From positions 133,543-197,542 of the forward strand of contig QNGE01000733.1 in NCBI GenBank assembly GCA_008508345.1: 64,000 nucleotides of DNA, given 5' to 3'. This DNA is from Paragonimus westermani. Taxonomy: Eukaryota > Platyhelminthes > Trematoda > Plagiorchiida > Troglotrematidae. Under the pieces are notes generated by a model that was not told where the DNA came from, made no database searches, and was given only the letters and a program-made list of their open reading frames with translations. This document shows positions 45,195 through 56,774 of the stretch, one piece after another (position 1 is the stretch's first letter; each line of letters opens with the position of its first letter). The position numbers and the translations under genes are program-made.

Positions 45195-45200
45195 AATAAA
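45195..45200 (+). terminator. Poly(A) signal AATAAA for the 43.2-45.2 kb gene
   Basis: A canonical AATAAA 48 bases after the stop codon of exon D, in the expected position and orientation. A downstream GT-rich stretch (GGTCTGTGTGC) follows at 45205. Confidence 0.5.
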
Positions 45201-45437
45201 GATAGGTCTGTGTGCTTTGGCCTTCATAATCATGCATTTGATAGATGGACGGCAATAGCCTCAGATCCTCCAGAACAGATAGACGACTGGGTTGTGTGTT
45301 TGTGTCTTCACAGGCTTGAATGTTTTAGCGACTGACACACCGACATGTTTGCGGTTACACATAAAGTTTGTAGACTGTTGACAAGCGCAGTGGACTGAAT
45401 CTGTTTTTATCGCGTTCTTTGGTACTCTTTCCAACGG

Positions 45438-46260
45438 GTGCCCCACAGTTCAAGTGCACATGATTGCTATCCGGGGACTAAGGTGGGGCAACCGTCTGCT
45501 ACGCGCGCAAATCATATTTGTTTGTTTGTTGCTAGGTTAAATGAGGTGCTTTCATGGTTGGATTTTCACCAGAAGGTGTGTAGGCACCTGAAAAACACAC
45601 ATACACGGAGACATCATCGCATTTACACATAACTACCACCACCAAAGATGATGCCCAGGCTAGCTCCATCGAGAGTCGCTGGGGTGCTTGGACAGCCGGC
45701 CTTGGAGCGGTCAACCAGACCACACCACGTCGTAGATTCATCAACAGCTCCTGTTGATGGTCACCTGTACGACTCCGCAAATCGTCTCTCAACTACTAGC
45801 AAGTGCATGCACGTATGTGCGTACTTACATCAGGTAGTTGTGCCACTCCCTGACCGTATGACCTGCAGACACACAGACAAGGGTGTTCTTGTACGATGCA
45901 CACACCGGAGTAAAACTTACAATAAGGACCTTAGTTTTCTAGCACCAGTGCATGAGGCGGCAGGTTTGTGGTCGCGTCCGTATGTGCGCATCCCGACCTC
46001 ATAAGCAGGAATCTAACACGCACACGGACAGCACTGCAATCAAACAATACGATCTGCTGGTCCACATTAGACCACCGCCTGACAATGATGCTATCATTCG
46101 ACTTGGTGCCAGTGCTAACACCTCGCGTGTATGGGATTGTCCTGACGCACCCATAGGGTGGAGTGAATTGGGCAGTAACTACGCCATATGTCCTGCGGCT
46201 TGCTATTTCGCCATCGACCCGTAATGGCGCCCACACATGGGTTGGGCTGGTGGCAAAGAT
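45438..46260. other. GC-rich block with long frames on both strands
   Basis: Composition changes here to higher GC with many CA/CG-containing words, and frames of 86-118 codons open on both strands. One plus-strand frame ending at 46224 has good codon bias (LVHIRPPPDNDAIIRLGASA). Just after its stop lies TGGCGCC at 46225, reminiscent of a retroelement primer-binding site, but no LTR was recognised. The nature of the block is undecided. Confidence 0.35.
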
Positions 46261-47743
46261 TACGCCACACTTACTTCATCAATTTATTCGCAACACAACT
46301 CAAATATTTGGATAACTGAATGCAATTTGTTTGGGAACATGGAGCAACTTGCAGCACCCATACACCTCGGAAATTAATCGACTGAAGCCCGAATGAACTT
46401 GAAGAATGTGTGCAATTGATTATTCAATCATAGCATGTCGTGCACGTTGTATATGGATCACCTGTTCAGGGTGGGATGGTTTTAATTATTTTTACTCATT
46501 TTTGGTCACTTGTCTACTACTTCACTTTATGTGGAATGCCTGAAGCTCGCGCAGCTGGTGGTGTAGGTAACCAGTGGTTTACAATCAGCTGACTATTCGC
46601 CTTAAACTTAAACCATTTTTGCGTCCATTGACTTTCAGCTTCGTGTACTGATGTGACTTAAAGGTAACGGTCTAGCCCAAATTAACCTTCAGAGAACGAA
46701 GTGGCTTGTTGTTAAATACATTTATATCCGTAGGTAGGTGTCACAAACTTAAACCTTGATAAAGACCTATCATTGTTCTAGCCGGCGATCTTGTGGAATT
46801 CAGCTCTTGGAAATGACGTTGAAGATATTGGCGAAAGTGTTTGAGGCACTCAGTTACAACGGTATCAAATGAGTATCACGTGAATTGACGGGTAGATGGG
46901 AACTGAAACAACTGGAAGTCTGTTAATGGTTATAACCTAAAAGCAACAAAGGTGTGTAGGTGAAATGAAATACGAAAATAAACAGACCATTTACGTGAAA
47001 AGATAGAGCGATGACAGCCCAAGGCAGACAAAATACAGAGGTATGCACTAGAACCACTGTCACCTGAAAAAGGTTCTAATCGCTGTACTACTTGAACTCA
47101 GAACAAAGATATCAGCGACAAAATTTGTTTGTTTTCCTCCTTGTTCACCATAAGTGAGGATGATGTCAAGTACTGTTGTGGAGTGCTCACTGCATACTAG
47201 CATGTTTAGGTTCATCGAACTGACTCAAGTTATAGTTGTGTACAACAGCATCAGATAATCGTGACGCCGGTTTTCACATGCAATGGATTGTCGTATACAG
47301 ATGGGTTGGTCTGACATGTTGGGGATCAAAGAGACGTAACTCAGCGCTAAACAAGTGTGGGGAGGTCTACAATATGTTCGGAATGGTTAGCTGCAGAGAG
47401 GCTGAGATGTAAACACAATATTGTCTCAATGCTATGACTCTGTGAGGTGAAGGTACTCCTTGGGAGATGCTGTACAATAAAATATTTCATCCTAGTCGTT
47501 AGATTCCGACTGTCAACAGTTTTGATTTATTATACCCGAGTCCCCATTTCTTTAGGGCTCCCCGGTGGTATGATCCTTGCTATGACCGAGAATTGAACGT
47601 TGTGAATGATGTTCATTTCGTTTACCAGCGTTGAATTAACTTGCCGTTGCGCTTCCACTTAAAGAGTCTAACTGTTTCGATGGGGAGTGTGTGACAAAGA
47701 ACCGAGATGCAACCGAACACAAACAGAAAGCTGAGGCACGTAC
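46261..47743. other. No supported gene
   Basis: No convincing exon, repeat or RNA gene was seen in this stretch. Confidence 0.4.
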
Positions 47744-47872
47744 GAGTTTCGGATAGTTTCATATGCAGGCTGAATGTTCCTCTTAACATAGCCAACCCTC
47801 CATTCGACACTTGGAGTAAAACCGTCAACGAAGAAAGGTTTCAGTGATCGGGTCACCAAATACACTGTCATA
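47744..47872 (-). CDS. Candidate minus-strand exon, unknown protein
   Basis: The acceptor AGAACTATTCACATTTATATAG and donor AACTC|GTACGT bound one carried base, 42 codons and two trailing bases. About 63 percent of codons begin with a purine. It reads MTVYLVTRSLKPFFVDGFTP, then VEWRVGYVKRNIQPAYETIR. It may lie downstream of the chain ending at 48929, but an exon of the right phase would be needed between them. Confidence 0.4.
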
Positions 47873-48061
47873 CTATATAAATGTGAATAGTTCTGTTATG
47901 AGGGGATGATCAACAGGTTAAGCGGGTCGCCGAACTGCCGATCAGATGATACACGACTCACTGGTCACAGAAAACGTTTACAATTGAACATCTGACTCAT
48001 TCCGAATTCACATGAGGCGCAACCCCCCAGTCACCTTTTTATCAAATTGTTTACTGAGCAG

Positions 48062-48212
48062 GAAGTTGATAGTCCCATCCTCTACCACATTACGATTTCC
48101 ACTACTGTGTCTTCATCTGATGTCCTCTTCTCTCCCACCCGTCCTGTTTTGACACACACGTATTTACAGTGGTATAATTTGATGTGCAATCACAGAACAT
48201 TAGTGATAGATG
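48062..48212 (+). CDS. Candidate plus-strand exon, unknown protein
   Basis: A long pyrimidine tract (CACCTTTTTATCAAATTGTTTACTGAGCAG) precedes 50 codons in phase 0 ending GATG|GTAATC. It reads EVDSPILYHITISTTVSSSD and later QWYNLMCNHRTLVID. It leaves in phase 1. No downstream match was found. Confidence 0.33.
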
Positions 48213-48299
48213 GTAATCAGCTAAGACTACGGAAAGTTCCTACCTTAGTTTGAACAGTTTCAAAACACAAAGACCCAGATTAAACTGACTCCCTAATAG

Positions 48300-48497
48300 G
48301 TCACGGTCGTGGGGTGGTGTTTCCCAGAAGGTGATTCAATGTTCATTTGGGCACCTACTCAACAGATCTACCAGCAAAATTACGAAAAAGGTGGTATTTT
48401 GCTGTCCTGTGGAATTCATCAGGCAGACTGGGAGACTGAGTCAGACGGATGCGGAATAGAGATAGCAATTTTTAACGGGGGCGGCAAGTATGGCTGA
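48300..48497 (+). CDS. Candidate plus-strand last exon, unknown protein
   Basis: The acceptor TTAAACTGACTCCCTAATAG opens a phase-0 frame of 65 codons to TGA at 48495. From codon 4 onward about 35 of 55 codons start with a purine. It includes GDSMFIWAPTQQIYQQNYEK and CGIHQADWETESDGCGIEI. The preceding candidate at 48062 does not match its phase. Unrecognised. Confidence 0.38.
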   Translation, partial: VTVVGWCFPEGDSMFIWAPTQQIYQQNYEKGGILLSCGIHQADWETESDGCGIEIAIFNGGGKYG

Positions 48498-48928
48498 AAA
48501 GTTTGTGATATGGAACTGCCCGATTGATCACTGTTAGGAACGAACATCAATACTACAGGTGTGTAGAAGTTCATACCGTGTGGTCGCCAGATCAAACGGT
48601 TGAAAGGTCACGTGGTTTTGAATGACACGTAACATATCTCAGGTTTGCATAAATTAAAACTGTGGACTTCAGTACCCCAGAGGTAAAATATTGAACATTC
48701 TGAAGTTGATCACTGGGCGAAGTTCTGAGGTTCCCCTTTTATTAATCAAGAACGTACCAACGCTAAAACAGTTCATTCAATATCGGAATTCTCTTAAACT
48801 GTACATTGGGAGAGAAGAAGGAGTGAAGGAAGAGTTACCAGCCGAAGAATTTAGCCCTCTTCAATACTTTGGCATCCGCATATTGCTGTCCCACATCATT
48901 CAAAGTTAAGGGTATTCGTGAAAAATAC

Positions 48929-49086
48929 CTGAAGTCTCTTCGCACACAATCGAACACCCTTAGCTGACTGTAGGGCAGGGCCGTCGTACAATACTTGTGG
49001 AAACGTTCTATTCACGTCTTCATTTTCTTCTTTGTATCTCGCTGTTTCTTTTAATGCTGACCGGATAATCAGGCACTTGTCTTGTT
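48929..49086 (-). CDS. Exon 6 of the minus-strand chain (48.9-56.2 kb)
   Basis: The acceptor TTTGAGCACTTCATCAG and donor CAG|GTATTT bound two carried bases and 52 codons, leaving in phase 0. In the surrounding frame about 62 percent of codons begin with a purine. It reads CLIIRSALKETARYKEENED and VLYDGPALQSAKGVRLCAKR. Entry phase matches the exon ending at 49584. The charged, helical sequence is not recognised. Confidence 0.5.
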
Positions 49087-49583
49087 CTGATGAAGTGCTC
49101 AAAGATACGCTTTCGATCATTTACTTAATCAATGTGATTTCCACAAAGTACCAACTGGACAACACTTTTGTTTTGTGTGGTACCAGGAAGCTCTGTTGCT
49201 TGCTTAGACGTATTTGTGCAAATTCGAAAACCTCGTGGCCTGCTGAGAAGCTTTGAACTACATACTACACTTCTGATTCATCATTGTTAAGGTCATAATA
49301 ATATTTCCTAGTTAGCCGTAAGATGTTCTCAACAGTTGCTGTTTCACTGAAACTACGCATGATTTAAGACAGTCACACATACAGGACATACGTAACTTGT
49401 CCATCTCATTTCGTCGTACTCAATTTTTTACAGACTGGTGATTATAACAAATACAATAAACCCACTCAATACGAGGTATTTTTAGAAATCCTAATCAATA
49501 ATGATTTGGAATAGCTGTATGCGATACGTGCTTATTCCGGACTCTATATTAAGAATATCGACTGAAAATTGACAGAAAATAAC

Positions 49584-49738
49584 CTGTCCCTATAATTTCA
49601 TCGCAAGGTGTATGGTTAGCATAGTATTCTTCAACCAAGACGCTTTTTCCTGCCCTATTTCTGTGGTTCGTCAATGATACTACCACATCGTGTTCTAACA
49701 CAATTTCGGTGACTATCTGATTCACCATTGTACTACCA
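49584..49738 (-). CDS. Exon 5 of the minus-strand chain
   Basis: On the minus strand a GATTGACTGGAATAAG acceptor is followed by one carried base and 51 codons with one trailing base. About 75 percent of codons in the frame begin with a purine, among the strongest coding signals here. It reads MVNQIVTEIVLEHDVVVSLT, then NRAGKSVLVEEYYANHTPCD. The donor (ACAG|GTTATT) is weak. Phases match 52829 upstream and 49086 downstream. Confidence 0.52.
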
Positions 49739-50778
49739 CTTATTCCAGTCAATCAAGTTTAACTTAACAAATGAGAACAGCCAACCTGTGAAATCCTGTG
49801 AATGCAACTATTGGAGTGTGGATGTTTGAATGCAATAACAGTCAGTCCTACGAACTCCGGTCTAGTTCTATGCAGTTCTACGATTGCTCAGGATAAATGT
49901 GGTCCTAGCTTTGTTGGTCAGCCATGAAACTGAACTCACCCGGATATAGGCTCCCCAAACTGCACAAGTTTGCCTAGCCACCTCAACCTGTTGGCGTTTC
50001 GAGCGTCATAAAATTGAGCTTGTTCTGTAGAACCCGGAAGTTTTATATCTCTTTGAGATTCCTCTTAATTTACACAACTTCATTTTGTCCAACCTTAGGG
50101 CACTGCCTTCGGATGCACGTCACATATTTGATGCATTTTGTTTAAAAGCATCCTGAGCTTTTAAAGAACCTACCACCATCAACACTAGTGTTATCTTATC
50201 TATGTCCCTGTTGTGATTTCCTACTAGTCCATCAAATTGTCAACTGCCCTCTTGAAAGAACTAACTGTGCTTCGTATCTTGGTTCTTTTTACCGTTTTTT
50301 GCTCCACTGTACTCCAAGTTTTTGAGTTGGGAGGCACTGCTGCGTGATTTCGTTGCCAATAAAATCTCCCCAGTCTTTTCCAAGGCAGCAAAAACGTGAA
50401 TTTCCTCCATAACCATTGTTTTACTACTATATAACATTCTGAGTTTAAAAATATTAGCTAATAGCTTCAAACTACTAAGCAGGTAATGTTCGTACAGCTG
50501 GCTTTGGGACTGTGGATTAGCTTATCCTCGGTACCTAGACCTCTTGCTATAATTTGTCACTCATTAATCCTGAATAACTGTCCGTTTTACAATTCAAATC
50601 AGAACAACTTTTTATTTCCAGATTCGTTGTTCCCTCATTAATCACACAGTGCGCTTGTTTTGATTTCAGGTGATTGCACCGAATTTGCTAATGCTGTGGC
50701 CACAAAGAAAACAAGGCCGTTAGGCGTGGCATTTTGCACGTCGATCTCGATACATCAGCGTAAACGAACACGAGGTCT

Positions 50779-50813
50779 TGTGTGCGTGTGTGTATGTGTG
50801 TGTGTGTGTGTGT
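50779..50813. repeat. (TG)n microsatellite
   Basis: TG dinucleotide tract with occasional CG and TA interruptions. Confidence 0.9.
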
Positions 50814-51457
50814 ATCAGAGACTGAAAGAATAGGCCAAGAGAACCGGCGCGGTGTTCTACGGTGGCTGTTTGTCAGCATCATCTGCAATGGCAGCAACAA
50901 CCGATGGGTGATTATAGTGCGGTTGGAATATTTCTGCTAGACCAAAGCGTAGAGACGTACGCACAAACATGTCAGCCTGGTTGTTTTTTCATTGGCTCAA
51001 CGCGTGGTCGTGTCAGGCTGAACCGATCAAGTGGTCAGGTCAACCATTTGATGATGATGTCCTAAGTCCAAATCGGCCTCGTGTCCCTGTTTCACGGAGA
51101 AGGGCACCTGTGTACTTGTGTGTGTGTGTGTGCGTCTATGCAAATGCATCCGAGAGAGAGAGGGGGGATGGAATGGATGCGGTTGCCAAACCAACCAGTG
51201 TGACCAGATCTGGAATTCCGATTGGCCTTTCCTAGTCTTGTCACTTGGGCATGATAAGCGGAATAAAGCATACAAACATACACACACACGATTGTTTTTT
51301 GTCGCCGCGGTGCACCCCTTGCATTCGTGTGTCCCCGGCACGTATCCAAACACACACTTGTACAGACAGCAAGTAGTTTTTCACCATGGAGCTACTGGGA
51401 CGGGAGGTGACAGAACATGTGCACGACCAGCGACGCCTCCCCGATGGATTCACACAG

Positions 51458-51595
51458 TGTGCAAAAACGAGGCATTCGATGTCCCTGTGGTCGTTGTGAT
51501 TCCCGCTGTTTTGCGTGCAGTCAACCTGTTCCCGATGGGATGCGGTTGTCGTTCCGAGTGCGGCCCGAATCCCGTTGGGCACTATGGGGTGGCAG
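51458..51595 (+). CDS. Candidate exon inside the GC-rich block
   Basis: A pyrimidine-rich acceptor (GCCTCCCCGATGGATTCACACAG) and a GCAG|GTGTGT donor bound two carried bases and 45 codons. Purines lead 23 of 36 counted codons. It reads FDVPVVVVIPAVLRAVNLF, then CGCRSECGPNPVGHYG, combining a hydrophobic strand with a Cys cluster. GC-rich context lowers the weight of an open frame. Unrecognised. Confidence 0.33.
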
Positions 51596-52828
51596 GTGTG
51601 TATGTGTCCTGTGGTTGCACGTGTGCGGACACATTGTTTTGACGACATCAACAACACCGAGAAGAGCGGTGCGGAACGGAAACCGAAAGGGTATGCATAA
51701 CACATTCGAAAACCGCTTGGAAAGCAACCACCGTTGCGTCATTTCTACATCGTAGAGATTCACAGTTTTTACAATGGTCAACTTGGTGAGTCATTTTTTA
51801 TTGGCAAAGTGTGAACCACAGCTTGTTTAAATGAGCTTAGATGCGTTAACACTGATTCAGTGTGCAGTTAGATTGTTTTGAATACGAATGTAGGTAAAGA
51901 AACTTGCCAACTATCCGAGCTGGTAACTGCGACGAAGTAAGTTGATATCGGCCGGTAGATTTGTCTACCACTGGCACCACCAATGTGCTCTGAAAGATCT
52001 CGTCCAATGGATGATTTTGTGTGCAAAACTATCCTCATTATCGGAGGTGTAACTGAGTCGTTTGCTCACAGCTCTCATTAAGCTGTTATAATGTGCGCCT
52101 ATTCTTCTATGACCGTTATTTGTCTTTGTCCGGTTGAACTCCAAAGACAGGCATACCAACCGTTTGGTATGTCCGCGGCCCCAAAGATTATCATGTAGTC
52201 GGAGTAATTACTCATTCGAACCATTCCCCTTGTACCCACTGTTTTAGTTATGACCGAGAAAGGCCGTGATGCATTATGGTAACTACAGTTGGTCAGACAA
52301 TATAATCAATCAGAGGCCATTGTATTGTTGAAAGCGGTATTTTAGTGTTTAAAGTCATCTGGTTTGAAACACTACAGCTGTTGTAATGTTTATTATGTCA
52401 GTTTGTTAACTTTTACGTAGAAAAAGTGCATACGCCAGAAATGAAACCATCGTGACGGACACGTTCTTGAAGAAAGCAAAACTCGTCATATAAGGTGCAC
52501 GCTTAAACACTATTTCGTTCGCTCTTTCCAGCTATATAGGCGAAATTATGTACAAACACTTGGACATGTAGGAGAATACGGGCAAAATTTTTAAAGTGAT
52601 CAATACCATCATCATCGGGTCATGTGATCGAAAACAATGATAAAAGATGTGAATGTAGATGTGGGGTAAAAACAAAGAATAAGGATAAACAAATAGGAAC
52701 AGGGAGAACATTCAATTCACGCAACGTATTACCGAGGTAGTGATAAGTTCACCATCGTCTGTTTCTGAACTCATACCGGTGGTTTCATACGGTGTATAAC
52801 AAGTGCTTGGGAAAAAGCTAAAACGTAC

Positions 52829-52985
52829 TTGATCATTGTCTGACAGATAACACAGAATGTTTTAACGGGATTCACTCGAGGTTCAGATTCCTGCAGATAT
52901 TTTGCGATTACACTCTTTGCAATTCCGCTTTGGATACTCAGAAGCCATTTGAGTAGGTGTTCCGAGATCCGAGTATGCAAATAAT
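52829..52985 (-). CDS. Exon 4 of the minus-strand chain
   Basis: An acceptor TTGACCGTACACTGAG and donor ATCAA|GTACGT bound two carried bases, 51 codons and two trailing bases. Of 47 codons counted, 28 begin with a purine. The reading looks like a compact helical domain: RISEHLLKWLLSIQSGIAKS, then VIAKYLQESEPRVNPVKTF and CVICQTMI. Joined to exon 3 it reads KTAAE-D-YLHTRISEHL. The family is not recognised. Confidence 0.58.
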
Positions 52986-53170
52986 CTCAGTGTACGGTCA
53001 ACGTATTGAAAATCGTAATTAAAGGCAAATTTATAAATAATGTTTTGATTTGGCGAGTATGCGTACCGTACCTTTTCTCAGAGATCATGTAGTGTGAGTT
53101 GTTCGTTACGGCGTTGTGTGTTGGTTTGAAGTATACGTGCGATTTAGTGTTGCTTTCCTTAAGAACTTAC

Positions 53171-53282
53171 CTTCAGCTGCAGTTTTCAATACGCTAGCTA
53201 CACACTTAGGTTCTTTCGGAACACCTTCACAAATGACTTCTGAGTGCCCCAAATGGAAGTGTAAATAGTTCAAATACAACTT
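53171..53282 (-). CDS. Exon 3 of the minus-strand chain
   Basis: The acceptor GAGTCTACTGGTAG and an ideal donor GAAG|GTAAGT enclose 37 codons in phase 0 plus one base. It reads LYLNYLHFHLGHSEVICEGV, then PKEPKCVASVLKTAAE; in the final 11 codons 9 are purine-first. Phase 1 exit fits the two-base entry at 52985, and phase 0 entry fits the exit at 53689. Confidence 0.58.
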
Positions 53283-53688
53283 CTACCAGTAGACTCCCAC
53301 ATGTTCACGTGTTTGTACATCATTTCGCGTATATAGTTGAAAAGGGCGACCGAAATGGTGTTTAGGCATGCACCTTACGTGACGACTATTGTTTTATTTA
53401 AATTTATTTGGGAACCATATTGTTTCACATGGTTCTACCAAAATACTGAAAACAATCACTGATTAAAAACACCATTGCTGATGTCAAGTCATTAGGAAGC
53501 TTGGTAAGCACCAAAATTAACGTTAATCAATTATATGCAGGTTATAAACGGTCTGTCTACAGTTCTGCTTTCGGCCTTTATGTTACGTAGTTGAATGCAC
53601 CTCGACAACTACCAACTTGCCCAAAACCTGGACGTGAACAGAGGTTATAACCTACAACTGTGTTAACACAAAATTCCCCAAAACATAC

Positions 53689-53770
53689 AGTAGAAATGTT
53701 GTTCCCGATCATATCCGTAATATGTGAGGGAAAAATTGTGTGATTGTCAAAATTCGTAGTTGTCTTCGTC
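53689..53770 (-). CDS. Exon 2 of the minus-strand chain
   Basis: The acceptor ACTACACTCTTCATTACAAG and donor ACT|GTATGT bound one carried base and 27 codons, of which 20 begin with a purine. It reads TKTTTNFDNHTIFPSHITDM and ends IGNNIST, with sequons NHT and NIS that suggest a lumenal or extracellular segment. It leaves in phase 0. Confidence 0.52.
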
Positions 53771-55213
53771 CTTGTAATGAAGAGTGTAGTCGAGGTTGAT
53801 CGGGTTAGGAAGCTTGATGAGTAACAACACTCCTGAACCATGTATATCTCCGCAAATTCTGACTAACAGATGTATACTATATGTGTCATCACACTGTATA
53901 ACTTGAAAAACCATCTTGGATCTTGATGCTGGCTAAAGATTTACAAGCAGTTTTGTTGTGCGCTTTGATCTACCAACTCCGCAAAACCTGAGACAAACGG
54001 ACAGATTAGCTCACAACTGAACTGCACTTAAATGACGGCAAAATTCCCGAAGTTAGCCGTAGACACCTATGGGATTGGCGTTCGGTCAGTCAACCGACGA
54101 AGTGGATTGTGGGTGTCAGTCTGTAGGTCGCTAGAATGGCGTGGCTTGCAAATGTAAGGCAAGAAGTTTGAGATGCATTGCTGATTAACTTTTGTGTACC
54201 AGCCATAATCTGTGTAACTTGTTGTTTTCGCATTCAAATAGAAGTTTCAAAGCGAAACTCACAGTTCACAGCAGATTTTTCAACCCTCCAATTTCAAGGA
54301 AAAGCACTAGAATCGAGTTTCCTCTTTGCTATAACTTGTCAGTAACGTCTAACCTTGTCACAATAGTGACCTGAACTCCGATTCACGTTCTCCTAATGCA
54401 ACCGTTTTGACGATGGCGCATTTAGTCTTACATTAGGTATGACCAACTTATAACACACGGAGTTCAGTCTTGGGGATAATTCTCATGTTGTCCGATCGTC
54501 TTGTGTCACGCGGTCGAATGTTGTTGCTGGCGTACATTTAGTCTAATGTGTGTGCAGTGTATTTTGGACGGTAACATTAGTTTGGGATGTAAACGTTAAG
54601 ACGTGGTGTGGTTGTACGTTCTGGGGTGAAACATGGTAGAAGTATGGCTGGCTCCTTTGGTGCGAACGTAAGCTTTGTAGCAGTCGACTAATTACTGAGA
54701 CTTGTTATGAACTGGATAGGCTTGGGTATCTCCAATGGTTTCTACTGAGAGCTTTACGCATACACGTAGTTGTTCGTATAACTCATCATGTGTCGTCCGG
54801 GAGTCGGTAACATTGGCTGATCACGAGCTATAATTTTAACTGGAGCGAACCGGTATTCCTCGAACTACTGGACTAACATAAGACGAAATTCAATCGAATT
54901 TCGATTTGATACGATCTGTTACTGTTGCACAAGCTCGATGGTGTGGTGATTTTACGGGGAACGTAGAGATAATTTTTCGAACCACTTCTCTTTCAGAGTC
55001 GATGCGTGAGCAGCTCTTGTAAATTCCGTTCGTATTCCAGTGGAACTAATCAGAGGGGGTAGTAGTATTGGTGTGTGTCACTGGTCGCGTGTATCGCTAT
55101 CATGCTCCCCCCTACATTGGTTTGTTATCCGGCCCATTCGGTGGGATTATAGCAGATTTCTCTGACTTGGTGGCAATTCCATGCATTCTCGCACATACTT
55201 TATGTAATTGCAG

Positions 55214-55258
55214 AACCGGGATGAGAATGACGAAAGACACTTGTCCACAGAACTAACC
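55214..55258 (+). CDS. Candidate symmetric 45 nt microexon
   Basis: Borders are close to ideal: ACTTTATGTAATTGCAG before and ACC|GTAAGT after. The 15 codons read NRDENDERHLSTELT in phase 0/0 and 11 begin with a purine. It lies in an intron of the minus-strand chain, so it would belong to another plus-strand transcript whose other exons I did not identify. Confidence 0.38.
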
Positions 55259-56121
55259 GTAAGTTCTCTTGCTTATCCAAAGGAGTAGACCATATGTGCG
55301 TAGAAATCACCATCACTGAGTAACCACGTGAACGTAATCAAGTAGCAAGTCTGCAATTCCGATCGAACTATTTCACCCAAGAGACTTTTTGTCCTCTTTT
55401 CCTCACACCCGAATCTATCAGCTGTCTTTCATTTGCAGAACTTGCACACAGGACAGCAGCACTTCTCTATGAAAATAGTTGTACATCAAAATGATCACGA
55501 CCTCTAATCTCCTACTGTCTCGTTAGGTTGTTCTGATTGACACGTTCGTGTTGTCAGGGTAACCAATCTGGAGTGTTTGGTGGAGCTTCAGCAGGGAAAA
55601 ATGTAGCCCAGTGATACAGTGATAAATTTCGGTAAATACATTAACAAAACTTGTGCGGGAAAACACGTGCTAATGTGCACGTCTTGCTGATGTCTCATTC
55701 GGGGTAAAGCTGTCCAATTCGTATGGCAATCCAAAAATGCGTGTGTGGTTCCTGCGTAGAGAGCTTCTTTCTACCATCTCTCTGGACCACTCAGAAGGAA
55801 GGGTGGGCACATGAATCGTGAACAGTAAAACTATGAAATGTTATTACCGTATTAAGTTATCCAACTGCCACAGCATCATCCAGTCAAGATGTTTTAGGTT
55901 GTGGCCTTTAAGAAGTCATCCGATGGCTACTGCTTGTCTTGACATCATTTTTGTATGACGAGGCCAGTTCAGTACAACCCAGCTGTCGTTGTTCCATGCA
56001 TTTACGGTCTGTTAAATTAAACAGATCTTATCACCTCACTAGGTCAGAGAGTGGAGGCCGTTGAATCATGTTGCTAGGTACTATCAAATATTCCCCAACT
56101 AATAGATTACAGTATACTCAC

Positions 56122-56163
56122 CACGCCGGGTTGGTGAAGAACAGAGGTATGATCCCGACGAAA
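56122..56163 (-). CDS. Candidate exon 1 (or upstream exon) of the minus-strand chain
   Basis: The minus strand has acceptor GTTAAATTTGGTGTGTTAG and donor CGTG|GTGAGT around 42 nt. In the frame that fits exon 2 it reads FVGIIPLFFTNPA with a Trp completed across the junction, a membrane-like stretch. Phase 2 exit matches the one-base entry at 53770 across a 2.35 kb intron. The segment is short, so confidence is moderate. Confidence 0.38.
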
Positions 56164-56529
56164 CTAACACACCAAATTTAACAAACGCAGAAAGTCCCCG
56201 GGCGTATACAATGGGCGTTAGCCTCTCTGGTTCAGTAAGCCTCCGTCCAGACTTGGGATTTTATTGTAATGTATCTATCTCCGAAATGCACCAATAAGAA
56301 CTAATTGGTTTTTGATGAATTCAGTAGCACAACACTACGGAAACCCGTCGGGCCTTCGTAAAATAACACATCATAGCTTAAAGTGGAAAATGTGTACTAT
56401 GAGTAAATTATATAGCCATCCCAAGTTTTCAGAGCGTTAGTGAATTAGCCTTACGCTGACGCGAAGTCAACCGGTCACGTAGGCGTCAAGCAACCAATAT
56501 CCGGACATGCGTCACCACTCGGTCGCTAG

Positions 56530-56774
56530 TGCAATGCCAGAGTGTTCTGCGGGTGGTTTACACAGTACAGGGTTACTTTGCATTTGGTCCATCTACATCT
56601 TACTGCGAAAAGACGACCTGGCTGATTAGGAAAAAAGATGGGACGTCTGTGTTCAACAGATATAGTGGAGGATGGCGTGAAGTGCCTGACGATTCCCTTG
56701 GTTCATATATGCGTCATGTGCCAGCTGAGAAAACCAAGGAAAGGTGGAAGAGACAAGGGACAGAGTTATCATAG
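56530..56774 (+). CDS. Candidate last exon, unknown protein
   Basis: After a CACCACTCGGTCGCTAG acceptor two carried bases and 80 codons run to TAG at 56772. By my count 46 of 80 codons start with a purine. Segments are VVYTVQGYFAFGPSTSYCEK, DGTSVFNRYSGGWREVPDD and a basic tail EKTKERWKRQGTELS. No canonical poly(A) signal is near. Unrecognised. Confidence 0.4.

Larger units (their letters stand above)
50690..51760. other. GC-rich block with TG repeats and overlapping long frames
   Basis: Base composition shifts to clearly higher GC and CpG content, flanked by (TG) tracts at 50779-50813 and 51117-51133 and CA-rich runs near 51280. Frames up to 174 codons open in several of the six frames, a by-product of few stops in GC-rich DNA. 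Only the segment at 51458-51595 has exon-like borders. Confidence 0.5.

Noticed and set aside
51118..51642. 174-codon plus-strand frame and 154-codon minus-strand frame
   Set aside because: Both start in TG/CA repeats and reflect the scarcity of stops in GC-rich DNA; only a central exon-like part was kept.
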